From PWXP01 sp034005525 (GTDB lineage: Bacteria > Planctomycetota > Planctomycetia > Pirellulales > Thermoguttaceae): DNA of 64,000 bases. This document shows positions 17,876-25,786 of this stretch, piece by piece (position 1 is the stretch's first letter; every line of letters begins with the position of its first letter). The notes beneath the pieces are model-generated. The model was not told where the DNA came from and ran no database searches. It saw only the letters and a program-made list of their open reading frames with translations. Position numbers and translations under genes: made by a program. The stretch is from NCBI GenBank assembly GCA_034005525.1, contig JAVEUP010000001.1, positions 1 through 64,000 of the forward strand, read 5' to 3'.

Positions 17876-17904
17876 TTGAAGACGACAACCATTGATGCTA
17901 CAAT
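17876..17904 (+). promoter_or_regulatory. Sigma70-type promoter upstream of the PGPGW protein gene
   Basis: TTGAAG (17876-17881), a 17-bp spacer and TACAAT (17899-17904) face the gene starting at 18042. The leader would be about 130 nt. The rest of the 319-bp divergent spacer (17723-18041) holds no recognisable gene. Confidence 0.5.
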
Positions 17905-18041
17905 AATGCAGGTGGTGGCTTCATGCCCCTATCGGCGAACCAGTTCTCATTCACACAGCGTGAGGTCCGCAACGGCGACCGCGGGCGACCAACAAGCGAA
18001 CTCAGCCGCGAGCTTCGCAGCAGACTCAGGGATCCGGAAGA

Positions 18042-18518
18042 ATGATCCAGGGATTGCCCCTCGGCCGCATTGTTGAGTGGACAAAGGCAAACGAAGCGAT
18101 TTTGCTCTGGCTTGCCGGCACTTCGACGTTCGTGTTCGTGGCCACGCTGATTGCGGTGCCCTGGCTGGCCGCGAGAATCCCCCATGACTATTTTGCTCAC
18201 CAGAAACGCCGTCCGGCGCCCTGGGCCAATCAGCACCCGGCCCTCCGCGGCGTATTGATTGCCGGGAAGAATCTCTTGGGCGCGGTCTTTGTCGTGGTCG
18301 GGCTGGCCATGCTCGTGCTGCCCGGGCAAGGATTGCTGACTATCCTTGCCGGCATCGTGCTGCTCGACTTCCCGGGCAAGTACCGGCTTGAGTATTGGGT
18401 GGTCAGCCGCCGGCCTGTCCTGCGGTCGATCAACTGGCTTCGCCGCCGTGCCGGTCGGCCGCCGCTGATTGTGAAACGGAAATGGAGAGGGAAACGGAGA
18501 GGGAAAGGCGAATCATGA
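18042..18518 (+). CDS. PGPGW-type small membrane protein
   Basis: A 158-residue protein with a hydrophobic segment near residues 18-42 and a second pair at about 72-108 containing VLPGQGLLTILAGIVLLDFPGK, which matches the family of putative transmembrane proteins named PGPGW. The C-terminus is highly basic (RKWRGKRRGKGES), consistent with a cytoplasmic tail. Function is unknown; similar proteins occur in many bacterial inner membranes. Its stop overlaps the ATG of the broken NPYESP gene (ATGA). Confidence 0.7.
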   Translation: MIQGLPLGRIVEWTKANEAILLWLAGTSTFVFVATLIAVPWLAARIPHDYFAHQKRRPAPWANQHPALRGVLIAGKNLLGAVFVVVGLAMLVLPGQGLLTILAGIVLLDFPGKYRLEYWVVSRRPVLRSINWLRRRAGRPPLIVKRKWRGKRRGKGES

Positions 18519-18639
18519 AGCAGGATGACACCACCGTCAATCCCTACGAATCGCCAAACGGTATGGCATCGTTCCCCTTCTGGTGATTGTCGCCGGTTTT
18601 GGGCCGGTACTGTTGCGCTTTCTTGGAATCGCGCCCTGA
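18515..18639 (+). pseudogene. Frameshifted NPYESP-type small membrane protein
   Basis: It begins MKQDDTTVNPYESPN, the N-terminal NPY-SP signature common in small planctomycete membrane proteins, and then reaches a stop at 18584-18586 after FPFW. Reading one base over from about 18560 gives YGIVPLLVIVAGFGPVLLRF, a clear membrane helix ending at TGA 18637-18639. The two halves make sense together only with a frameshift. Just downstream a 13-bp unit (GAGACTCGCTCCG) is duplicated in tandem near 18668-18693. Confidence 0.55.
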
Positions 18640-18794
18640 CGGTTCGGCTGGCGTCCCGGCGGCGAGACTCGCTCCGAGACTCGCTCCGGGGGCTTGAAAA
18701 TGTTCCTTGGCGATGCCAGAATCATGGGCACGAAGAAACCGCGATTCCCGCGATTCTGCAACACATGCTTCAGCATTAAGGTCGAGGTAACCTG

Positions 18795-19643
18795 ATGAAC
18801 ACCAGACGGATGATTGTGGCGCTGTTCCTCTTGACGCTGACACTCTTGACGCCCTGCACGGTGCATGCCGAGCACGACGGCAAGCTCCAAATCCTGCTGC
18901 TGGGCGACAGCACGACGGAGGGCAGCATTCCGCGCAAGCTGGCGCCCGAGGAACCGCAATTGGAGGACGTGATTCGCGTCTTGCTGGAAGCCGAGGGAGA
19001 TTTGCCGCCCGCGAACGTGATCAATCTCGGGCTGAGCGGCGAGTTCATCCGCCGCCTGCTGGACTCCGGGCGTTACGACAAGCTGGTGGCGGGACTTCCC
19101 GGGCTCGACTACATCTTCATCCGGTACGGGCTGAACGACGTGGCAAGAATCGAGGATTTCGACGCAGCCTTTCCAAAAGACTTCAGCGAGCTGATCGCAC
19201 GCCTGCGCAAGGACCATCCCGCGGCCATGCTCATTCCAATGACGGTCATCCCCTACGCTGCCGATCTTCAGTCGCATGCACCGCATGCGGCGCGCATCAA
19301 CGATCTGGTTCGGCAGGTCGCCGTCGAAGAGAAGCTGATCTGCTTCGACATCTACCCGCGCTATGCGGCCGAGCAGGCCAAAGGCCCGAACATGCTCAAC
19401 TACCGCCGCTACCCGCTGGCGAAGATTCCGGAGAATCTTCACAGGCTCGCCGCGCCGTACGTCAGGGAGGGAGGCAAGAACGGCCCGACCGTTGAGGTGC
19501 TCGACAACCGTCTCGACGCCCACTTCGGCCATTTGGACGGCTGGTTCGGCGACCGCCACCCGAACCTCGCCGGGTATCGGGTCATTGCCGACGAAACGGC
19601 GAAGTTTCTGGCCCCGATCATTCGGGAGCGCAGTCGAAAGTGA
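18795..19643 (+). CDS. Secreted SGNH/GDSL-family hydrolase
   Basis: A 282-residue protein with an N-terminal signal peptide (MIVALFLLTLTLLTPCTVHA). SGNH blocks are visible: block I LLLGDSTTEGS with the nucleophile Ser near residue 39, block II NLGLSGE with Gly near 76, block III RYGLNDVA with Asn near 113, and block V DRHPN near residue 254 supplying Asp and His. The family hydrolyses esters, often acetyl groups on polysaccharides or peptidoglycan. In this carbohydrate-rich neighbourhood, deacetylation of extracellular glycan is plausible but not shown. The next gene follows 49 bp later on the same strand. Confidence 0.8.
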   Translation: MNTRRMIVALFLLTLTLLTPCTVHAEHDGKLQILLLGDSTTEGSIPRKLAPEEPQLEDVIRVLLEAEGDLPPANVINLGLSGEFIRRLLDSGRYDKLVAGLPGLDYIFIRYGLNDVARIEDFDAAFPKDFSELIARLRKDHPAAMLIPMTVIPYAADLQSHAPHAARINDLVRQVAVEEKLICFDIYPRYAAEQAKGPNMLNYRRYPLAKIPENLHRLAAPYVREGGKNGPTVEVLDNRLDAHFGHLDGWFGDRHPNLAGYRVIADETAKFLAPIIRERSRK

Positions 19644-19692
19644 CGCCGGCCGGCATTGGTGATGGTTTCGTCGCTGCAGAAGGAGATTCCCG

Positions 19693-20730
19693 ATGGCTTA
19701 CGACGGTGTGATGGACGACGTGCGCAGGGCGATTGCCCTGGAAAAGCCTCGGCGCCTGCCCGTGTTTGCGTGCAGCGAGGAGTTCGACGTCAAGTGGTAC
19801 GGGAAGTACACCTACGAGGAGGTTTGCCAGGACGGCCGGAAGATGGCCGAAGTGTGGATTGCCGCCATCGAGGAGTTCGACTACGACTGGGCATGGCTGC
19901 AAGTTGACGACTGCTTCGAGTTCGAACCGCTGGGAGTGGGCACACACGGTGAAGGGAGCATCCTGCGAGCCACTCGCGACTACCTGCCGCCAACCCGCGA
20001 AACCCTCGACCGGCTCCGCATTCCCGATCCGGCAACCGCCGGCCGGATGCCCGAGAAGCTCAAGGCAATCCGGCTGATCCGCGAGCACTTCGGCGACCGC
20101 GTGCTCGTCGAGGGAAGTTGCGCAGCGCCGTTCAGTTCGGTGGGCCTGCTGTTCGGTCTGGAGGAGACGATGGTTCTCGGACTGAGTGACCCCGAGCTGC
20201 TGGCCCTGGCCTGCGACTTCTTCGTCGAGTTGCAGTCGCGTTACATCGAGGCGCAGATCGAAGCGGGAGCCCACGCCATTTGGATGGGCGACTGCAACGC
20301 CTTCTCCGGCATGCTCTCGCTGGCACAGTATCGCCGGCTCGCGTTCCCCGCCTGCCGGGCGTTGATCGAGCGGGCGCACCGGTACGGAGCGATCGTTCAT
20401 CTTCACAACAGCGAGGTCGCGACTCCCTACCTGCTGGCCGAAGCCGAGCTTGGGGCCGACATCATCAACTGCGGCCCGAATGCCAACATGGCAGAAGTGC
20501 GCGAGGCGTTCACCGGCCGGAACTGTTTCAGCGGCAATCTCGACCCGATCGAGGTGCTCATGCGAGGCACGCCCGGGCAAGTAGCCGCCGAAGCCGAGCG
20601 GCTCATCGCCGTCTGCTACCCCGCCGGCGGCTACCTCTTCTCAACCGGCGAGATGAATCCCCGCGACGTCCCGGTGGAGAACATGCGAGCACTCGTCGCG
20701 GCCGTGCGCGAGGCCGGTGCGCGGGCGTGA
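19693..20730 (+). CDS. Uroporphyrinogen decarboxylase-like (URO-D) protein
   Basis: A 345-residue cytosolic TIM barrel of the URO-D superfamily, closer to the methyltransferase-like branch (MtaA/CmuA type) than to heme-pathway HemE. It lacks an N-terminal HemE R-x-P-V-x-x-M-R motif. Metal-ligand-like residues are in VHLHNSEV (about 232-239) and NCGPN (about 257-261), and the C-terminal GGYLFSTGEMNPRDVPVENM is typical of the branch. Members often act in methyl transfer, demethylation or catabolism of unusual substrates, and are numerous in planctomycetes. The substrate is unknown. GGAG lies upstream of the ATG. Confidence 0.75.
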   Translation: MAYDGVMDDVRRAIALEKPRRLPVFACSEEFDVKWYGKYTYEEVCQDGRKMAEVWIAAIEEFDYDWAWLQVDDCFEFEPLGVGTHGEGSILRATRDYLPPTRETLDRLRIPDPATAGRMPEKLKAIRLIREHFGDRVLVEGSCAAPFSSVGLLFGLEETMVLGLSDPELLALACDFFVELQSRYIEAQIEAGAHAIWMGDCNAFSGMLSLAQYRRLAFPACRALIERAHRYGAIVHLHNSEVATPYLLAEAELGADIINCGPNANMAEVREAFTGRNCFSGNLDPIEVLMRGTPGQVAAEAERLIAVCYPAGGYLFSTGEMNPRDVPVENMRALVAAVREAGARA

Positions 20731-20888
20731 ACACTTGGCGGTAACCGTTCACCGAAGATGGTTCCAGTGTTCGATCACCTTGGCTGCGTCAATCCTCCAG
20801 CTATCATCGCCACCTGCCGGCAAGGCCATGGGACGAGGCCGCAGCGGGCCCCGATTTCGGTTTTCCATCGACTTCCGTCTACCTCGGG

Positions 20889-20916
20889 TTGACACCGCCG
20901 GGCAAGACGCTAAGAT
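20889..20916 (+). promoter_or_regulatory. Probable promoter of first csrA
   Basis: TTGACA (20889-20894) with a 16-bp spacer and TAAGAT (20911-20916). The predicted leader of about 75 nt contains AACGGAGG and AGAGGAATA, GGA-bearing words that could be CsrA binding sites overlapping the ribosome-binding site. Confidence 0.55.
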
Positions 20917-20999
20917 AATCGAGATTGGCTGAACGGAGGCGGCCTTATCGGCAGCCAGGGCGGGTGCTCTTATCGCCACCAGCAACTCAAAGAGGAATA

Positions 21000-21182
21000 A
21001 TGGCCGTGATTGTCATTCCACGTAAGAAGGGTGAAAGCATAGTCATTGGGGATAACATCATCGTAACCATCGTCGAGATTCGGGGCGACGAAGTCCGTAT
21101 CAGCATCGAGCACCCCCCCGAGATCACCGTTGAGCGACGCGAGGTGCTCCAGTCGCTCGCAGGCGTCGCCCAGCCGCATTGA
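21000..21182 (+). CDS. csrA: CsrA-family carbon storage regulator, copy 1
   Basis: A 60-residue RNA-binding post-transcriptional regulator. The start at 21000 is set by AGAGGA 6 nt upstream. The sequence follows the CsrA fold: VIPRKKGESIVIGDNIIVTIVEIRGDEVRISIEHPPEITVERREV. The R-x-K stretch near the N-terminus and VERREV, which holds the second RNA-binding arginine, are present. The N-terminus MAVIVIPRKKGE differs from the canonical MLxLxRK, and the C-terminal extension is short. It acts as a homodimer on GGA motifs in mRNA leaders. A second paralog lies 255 bp downstream. Confidence 0.88.
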   Translation: MAVIVIPRKKGESIVIGDNIIVTIVEIRGDEVRISIEHPPEITVERREVLQSLAGVAQPH

Positions 21183-21299
21183 TTGCATCAATATCCGGCA
21201 TTATTTCTCGCGAAGAGAACAAGTATTCCCGGACATGGGATTCCCGGGGATACTCTACGTGAGGGGGCTTGTGCCATACGCTAGAGTTTGCCTGTTCCG

Positions 21300-21305
21300 T
21301 ATAAT
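21300..21305 (+). promoter_or_regulatory. Possible -10 element upstream of second csrA
   Basis: A consensus TATAAT lies in the 254-bp spacer between the two csrA genes, without a convincing -35. Later in the spacer come a pyrimidine-rich run (21320-21335) and several GGA-containing words (near 21380-21425) close to the second csrA start, again candidate self-binding sites. Confidence 0.35.
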
Positions 21306-21436
21306 CGGCCCCCAAATCGCTCTTTTTTCTTTTTGCGGGGTGTTTGCGCGGGATTTTCGGTCCCGACTGTGGTATCATCAGGGATATAGGGTAATAGGGA
21401 GCGAACGTTCCCGGAAGTTGGTGCCCTGGTGAAGCC

Positions 21437-21652
21437 ATGCTCGTTTTAGCCCGCAAAAAGAACGAAAGCATTGTCATCCGCGAGGATGTCGTGGTGACAG
21501 TGGTCGAGGTGCGTGGCGACAAAGTTCGGCTTGGCATCGAGGCCCCGAAAGAGGTCAAGGTCCATCGGCGCGAAGTGTACGACGCCATTCGCCAGTCGGA
21601 GCAGCAATCGCAGCCGGCATCGGATCCTCCATCGGAACCGGGTGCGGAGTAG
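21437..21652 (+). CDS. csrA: CsrA-family carbon storage regulator, copy 2
   Basis: A 71-residue protein with the canonical N-terminus MLVLARKKNESIVI, then DVVVTVVEVRGDKVRLGIEAPKEVKVHRREVYDAI. The RNA-binding residues at both strands (LARKK and VHRREV) are intact. A polar tail (residues about 54-71, QSEQQSQPASDPP) extends the usual 60-65 residues. It is closer to standard CsrA than the first copy, so this may be the housekeeping regulator and the other a specialised paralog. No FliW or flagellar gene is nearby. Confidence 0.92.
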   Translation: MLVLARKKNESIVIREDVVVTVVEVRGDKVRLGIEAPKEVKVHRREVYDAIRQSEQQSQPASDPPSEPGAE

Positions 21653-21943
21653 CCGAGGGTTCCATGCGGCTCTTCAGTTCTTAGGTACAGGCCGCTCCAA
21701 TGTAGTAGGCACACGCCGTTGTGCCGTCCCCGGGCAAAGCAGTCTGCACCCAGAAACGGAAGAGCCTTTCATTCTCAGCGGTCGTCCAGAGTAGACGGTT
21801 CGCATTCTCGCGACACAATTCCTACCGGGAACATGCTCGGTGGCCATTGGGTGGAACGCATACTACACCTGCCGAGGGGCATGTTGTCGCCGAAAAACTC
21901 CGAACGCCGGCGCATCGTCGCCGCGGCCGCGCGTGGAATTGCT
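21653..21943. other. Intergenic region between csrA and Gfo/Idh genes
   Basis: No coding frame on either strand looks like a real protein, and no repeat of the families described elsewhere is present. The right end merges into a strong promoter at 21944. Confidence 0.5.
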
Positions 21944-21972
21944 TTGACGCGACCACTCAGGGCTGGTACACT
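21944..21972 (+). promoter_or_regulatory. Sigma70-type promoter of the Gfo/Idh gene
   Basis: TTGACG (21944-21949), a 17-bp spacer and TACACT (21967-21972), with an 83-bp distance from the -10 to the ATG at 22056. AAAGGA follows just before the start codon. Confidence 0.55.
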
Positions 21973-22055
21973 CAATGCGGTTGTGCAACCGACTTCTTTC
22001 GAGGTTCGTTGTTGCCAGGTCGCGTTTGTGATCGATCTTTCAGAAAGGAAGACCC

Positions 22056-23420
22056 ATGAACGTCCGTAATGCGAAGGCCTCCACAACTGCCGTCAAGCGG
22101 CGCACCTTCTTGAAGACCGCCGTTGCGGCCATGGGGGCACCATGCATTGTGCCGGCCTCCGTGTTCGGTGACAATGCGCCGGGCAGCCGCGTCAATGTGG
22201 CGTTTATCGGCGCAGGCAATCAAACCCGCGTGGACGTGCCCAGCATGTTGCGGCTGGACGACGTTCAGGTGGTGGCCGTCTGCGACGTGAATAAGGGGAG
22301 CCACGGCTACGCGCGGCCAGAGCATTTCCTGGGCCGCGAGCCGATCCGCGACCAGGTCAACGCGTTCTACGCCAAGAAGACGGGGGTCTCGGACTACAAG
22401 GGCTGCGATATCTACGCCGACTTCCGCGAAGTGCTCGCACGCGACGACGTCGATGCCGTCATGCTGGTCACGCCGGACCATTGGCATGCGCTGATGACGG
22501 TCATGGCCGCCGAAGCGGGTAAGGACATCTACTGCCAGAAGCCGATGACGCTCACTGTCGATGAGGGCCACGCGATGATCGACGCGGTGCGCCGGCACAA
22601 GCGCGTGTTTCAAACTGGCAGCCAGTACCGCTCGCGGGGCGCCGTGCGCCGCGTGTGCGAATTGGTGCGCAACGGGCGCGTGGGCGAACTGCGGCGAGTC
22701 GTCGCGTATGTGCCGGGGGCACCCGTGGGGCCCGGACCCGGCTGGGAGCCTACGCCGGTCCATGACGGCTTCGACTACAACCTGTGGCTCGGCCCTGCAC
22801 CCGATGCGCCGTACCACAAGGAGCGCTGCCTGTACCGATTCCGGTTCATTCTCGACTACTCGGGCGGGCAGGTGACCAATACGGGAGCCCATGCGCTCGA
22901 CATTGTTCAATGGGCACTAGGCATGGATGACACCGGCCCGGTCGAGTTTGAAGACCAGCGTTCCGAGTGGCCGCCGGAAGGGCATCTGTACAATACGGCC
23001 ACCAAGACCCACTTTCGCGCCCGCTACGCCGACGGGATCGAATTGGTCTGCAAGACCGATGATCCCGGTTTCGGGGCGCGTTTCGAAGGTACGGAGGGCT
23101 GGCTTCAATACACGGCGAGGGAGGTTACCAGCGAACCCGAGTCGCTGAAGGATTCGGTCCTCGGGCCGGACGAAATCCACCTTCCCGTAAGCGACAACCA
23201 TTACCGCAACTTCGTCGACGCGGTGAAGTCGCGAGAGGACCCCATCGAGCCGGTCGAGGTCGGCCATCGGACCACGACGATTTGCCACCTGGGCAACATT
23301 GCCATGCTCCTGGGGCGCAAGGTTCCGTGGGATCCGGAAACCCAAACATGCCCAAACGACCCGGAGGCCGGCGCCATGCTCAAGCGGCCTTATCGGGCCC
23401 CTTGGCGGCTGACGGGATAA
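22056..23420 (+). CDS. Tat-exported Gfo/Idh/MocA-family oxidoreductase
   Basis: A 454-residue NAD(P)-dependent oxidoreductase. The N-terminus has a twin-arginine signal (KRRTFLKTAVAAMGAPCIVPA), so it is exported folded with cofactor. The Rossmann motif is VNVAFIGAGNQ (residues 46-56), and the family's EKP motif appears as YCQKPMTLTVDEG (about 162-174). The C-terminal domain includes NTGAHALDIVQWALG, matching the usual G-H-x-x-D/H-x-x-x-W pattern. This exported subfamily is greatly expanded in planctomycetes and is thought to act on sugars or inositol-like compounds. No substrate can be named. Confidence 0.88.
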   Translation: MNVRNAKASTTAVKRRTFLKTAVAAMGAPCIVPASVFGDNAPGSRVNVAFIGAGNQTRVDVPSMLRLDDVQVVAVCDVNKGSHGYARPEHFLGREPIRDQVNAFYAKKTGVSDYKGCDIYADFREVLARDDVDAVMLVTPDHWHALMTVMAAEAGKDIYCQKPMTLTVDEGHAMIDAVRRHKRVFQTGSQYRSRGAVRRVCELVRNGRVGELRRVVAYVPGAPVGPGPGWEPTPVHDGFDYNLWLGPAPDAPYHKERCLYRFRFILDYSGGQVTNTGAHALDIVQWALGMDDTGPVEFEDQRSEWPPEGHLYNTATKTHFRARYADGIELVCKTDDPGFGARFEGTEGWLQYTAREVTSEPESLKDSVLGPDEIHLPVSDNHYRNFVDAVKSREDPIEPVEVGHRTTTICHLGNIAMLLGRKVPWDPETQTCPNDPEAGAMLKRPYRAPWRLTG

Positions 23421-23461
23421 GGCGAGCTAAGGACAGGGTGCCTCACTGTTCTCCAGGGGCG

Positions 23462-23490
23462 TTGACAGGAAGGACGCGTTCGATCATGCT
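23462..23490 (+). promoter_or_regulatory. Possible promoter of gmd
   Basis: TTGACA (23462-23467) is followed after 17 bp by a weak -10 (CATGCT). CCAGGAG lies before the gmd ATG. Confidence 0.35.
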
Positions 23491-23548
23491 GTGTGTTTTC
23501 ACGGATGCACTGCTGCACCCTGTTGCATGATGGTCCAGGAGTTTCCCC

Positions 23549-24523
23549 ATGACCCGCCGCGCGCTGATTACCGGCATAACCGGTCAAGACGGTGCCTACC
23601 TGGCCGAATTCCTTTTGGGCAAGGGTTACGAGGTCCACGGGATGGTCCGCCGGGCCAGCACGGAGAACTTCGAACGGATCGCCCACCTGCGCGACCGCGT
23701 GAGCCTGCACCAGGCCGACCTGCTGGACCAACTCTCCATCGTCAATTTGATGAGCGACGTCCGGCCGCATGAAGTGTACAATCTCGCCGCCCAGAGCTTT
23801 GTGCCGACAAGCTGGCTTCAGCCGCTCCTGACCGGCGAGTTCACCGCCTTGGGTGTTGCCCGCATGCTCGAAGCCGTGCGACTGGTCGACAAGGGGATCC
23901 GTTTCTACCAGGCAAGCTCCAGCGAAATGTTCGGCAAGGTGCGCGAGGAGCCTCAGAACGAAAGCACGTCATTCTGGCCGCGCAGCCCGTACGGGGTGGC
24001 CAAGGTGTACGGCCATTGGATTACCGTGAACTACCGGGAAAGTTACGGCATCTTCGCATGTTCGGGCATCTTGTTCAACCACGAGTCGCCCCTGCGAGGC
24101 AAGGAGTTCGTTACCCGCAAGGTCAGCGACGGCGTAGCCCGAATCAAGTTGGGCCTTCAGACAAAACTCAAGCTGGGCAATATGGAGGCGATGCGCGACT
24201 GGGGCTTCGCCGGCGACTACGTGAAGGCCATGTGGATGATGCTTCAGCAGGAGGCGCCCGACGACTACGTGGTCGCGACAGGCGAGAAGCACTCGGTTCG
24301 CCAATTAGTGGAGTTGGCGTTTGAGCACGTCGGCCTCGACTGGCAGGAGCACGTCGAGACCGACCCCGCCCTGTTCCGCCCGGCCGAAGTGAACACGTTG
24401 CGCGGCGATGCCGCCAAGGCCCGCCGGGTGCTTGGCTGGCGGCCCGAGGTCGACTTCGCCGGCCTGGTGCGCATGATGGTCGACGCCGACCTGGCGCGCG
24501 TGCGGCGGGAAGTGGCCGGTTAG
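23549..24523 (+). CDS. gmd: GDP-mannose 4,6-dehydratase
   Basis: A 324-residue extended SDR that converts GDP-mannose to GDP-4-keto-6-deoxymannose, precursor of GDP-fucose, rhamnose or perosamine. The cofactor motif is ALITGITGQDGAYLAE (residues 5-20, the form specific to this enzyme). Active-site residues are in SSSEMFG (123-129) and Y148xxxK152 (SPYGVAK). NHESPLRGKEFVTRKV and MRDWGFAGDYV complete the signature. The length is slightly short but complete. No fucose synthase gene is adjacent. A palindromic repeat copy follows immediately. Confidence 0.93.
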   Translation: MTRRALITGITGQDGAYLAEFLLGKGYEVHGMVRRASTENFERIAHLRDRVSLHQADLLDQLSIVNLMSDVRPHEVYNLAAQSFVPTSWLQPLLTGEFTALGVARMLEAVRLVDKGIRFYQASSSEMFGKVREEPQNESTSFWPRSPYGVAKVYGHWITVNYRESYGIFACSGILFNHESPLRGKEFVTRKVSDGVARIKLGLQTKLKLGNMEAMRDWGFAGDYVKAMWMMLQQEAPDDYVVATGEKHSVRQLVELAFEHVGLDWQEHVETDPALFRPAEVNTLRGDAAKARRVLGWRPEVDFAGLVRMMVDADLARVRREVAG

Positions 24524-24530
24524 CGCAGAT

Positions 24531-24695
24531 ACGTAGGGTAGGTCAAGGTCGCGTGGATCGTTGGCGGGTCCGCACAAGCCGCAACCGAACTGATTCACAG
24601 CCCGCCGCCTGGATGCACGCCGGCAGCAGCGACCGATGGCCCACCAAAGAAGCGGCTTGTTTGACCCACCCTGCGTGTGGTCAATATTCCCGGTT
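24531..24695 (-). repeat. Interspersed palindromic repeat, copy 2 (reverse orientation)
   Basis: Reverse-oriented relative to copies 1 and 3. It begins 'gtagggtaggtcaaggtcgc' and ends 'gtttgacccaccctgcgtg', with the same internal words (ggcggg-ccgcacaagccgcaacc, cagcgaccgatggcccacc). It starts 7 bp after the gmd stop and fills most of the gap to the methyltransferase gene. Confidence 0.85.
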
Positions 24696-24721
24696 AGCAC
24701 CTCGAGCAGGCGGCAGGTTCG

Positions 24722-25711
24722 ATGAATGAGGATGCGTTATGCCGAGATGTCCGGCGCATCGGCCAAACGCTGCTTGCTGAACTGCGCGGCGCGGAACAGG
24801 AAACCCGTGCGTGGTCCGATGCGGATCTCGCAATCTCCGAAGTCGGGCGCATCATGTCGGCGACCATGGCGGAGCTTGCCGCCACGCAGTGTTGGGGCGA
24901 GGCAAACCGGCTCCCGTCGGCCTCCCTGTGGCAGGTTGCCGGCACGGTGCTGTCGGTCGGATGGTTGCAGCAACATGCCCGGAGCAAGCCGCGGGGTTAC
25001 GCCGGCGACTTCGAGATGCTCGGGAAGATCATCGATAAGACACTCTGTTCGCATCCTCTGGGCCGGGCGTTCGACCACTTCTTTCAGGAGCAAGCGGCGC
25101 CCGGGGCCGTCCGCGCCCGGACCCGCCTGATCGCCGAACGGATCGCCGGCCTGGTGCGAGAGTCGGCGAATCCGACCGTGCGTGTTTGTAGCGTCGGCTC
25201 GGGGCCCGCGATCGACGTCGAATGGGCGTGCCGGGAACTCATGCCGCAAGAGCTGAACAAGCTCGCCGTGACGCTCGTCGATCTCGATCCGGATGCACTG
25301 GCGCATGCCGAGCATCGTTTGAGCCGCGTGCTGCATCGCAGTCAGTTGCGGGTCCATCGCGAGAATCTCTTCCGGCTTCCCAGGCTGTCACGGACTGAAG
25401 GACTGCTTGGCGGCGCCGACTTTGTTTCCTGCACCGGATTGTTCGATTACCTTGCCGATTCCGACGCCGTCGCCATGCTGAATTGCTTCTGGCGGCACCT
25501 TGCGCCCGGCGGCGAGTTGATCGCCTTCAACTTCAGTCCCTCGAATCCAAGCCGCGCGTACATGGAGTGGATCGGCAACTGGTATCTAACCTATCGCGAC
25601 GGACAGGCCATGGCAAGCCTGGCTCGCGAGGCCGTCGGCACATTGCCGCACATAACCGTTGGCTCAGAAGCGACCGGCGTGGACCTGTACGTGGCTTGCC
25701 GGAAGGGTTGA
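24722..25711 (+). CDS. SAM-dependent methyltransferase, PhcB-like
   Basis: A 329-residue protein. The N-terminal helical part (about 1-105) ends in SKPRGYAGDFEMLGKIID, a motif I associate with methyltransferases of the PhcB type, which make 3-hydroxy fatty acid methyl ester signals in Ralstonia. The class I methyltransferase core follows: VRVCSVGSGPAIDVEWA (motif I, about 153-169), LVDLDPDALAHAEHRL (motif II) and FVSCTGLFDYLAD (motif IV region). No HMG-like sensor kinase neighbours are present, so a signalling role is only a hypothesis. The start lacks a strong Shine-Dalgarno. The 3' end is convergent with the sulfatase gene. Confidence 0.72.
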   Translation: MNEDALCRDVRRIGQTLLAELRGAEQETRAWSDADLAISEVGRIMSATMAELAATQCWGEANRLPSASLWQVAGTVLSVGWLQQHARSKPRGYAGDFEMLGKIIDKTLCSHPLGRAFDHFFQEQAAPGAVRARTRLIAERIAGLVRESANPTVRVCSVGSGPAIDVEWACRELMPQELNKLAVTLVDLDPDALAHAEHRLSRVLHRSQLRVHRENLFRLPRLSRTEGLLGGADFVSCTGLFDYLADSDAVAMLNCFWRHLAPGGELIAFNFSPSNPSRAYMEWIGNWYLTYRDGQAMASLAREAVGTLPHITVGSEATGVDLYVACRKG

Positions 25712-25786
25712 ACGCTTTCGCCGCTTGCTCGATGGAATGTTCGCAGAGCGCCCGCGCAGCTCCTTGCACGGATGCCATTGCCTTCC

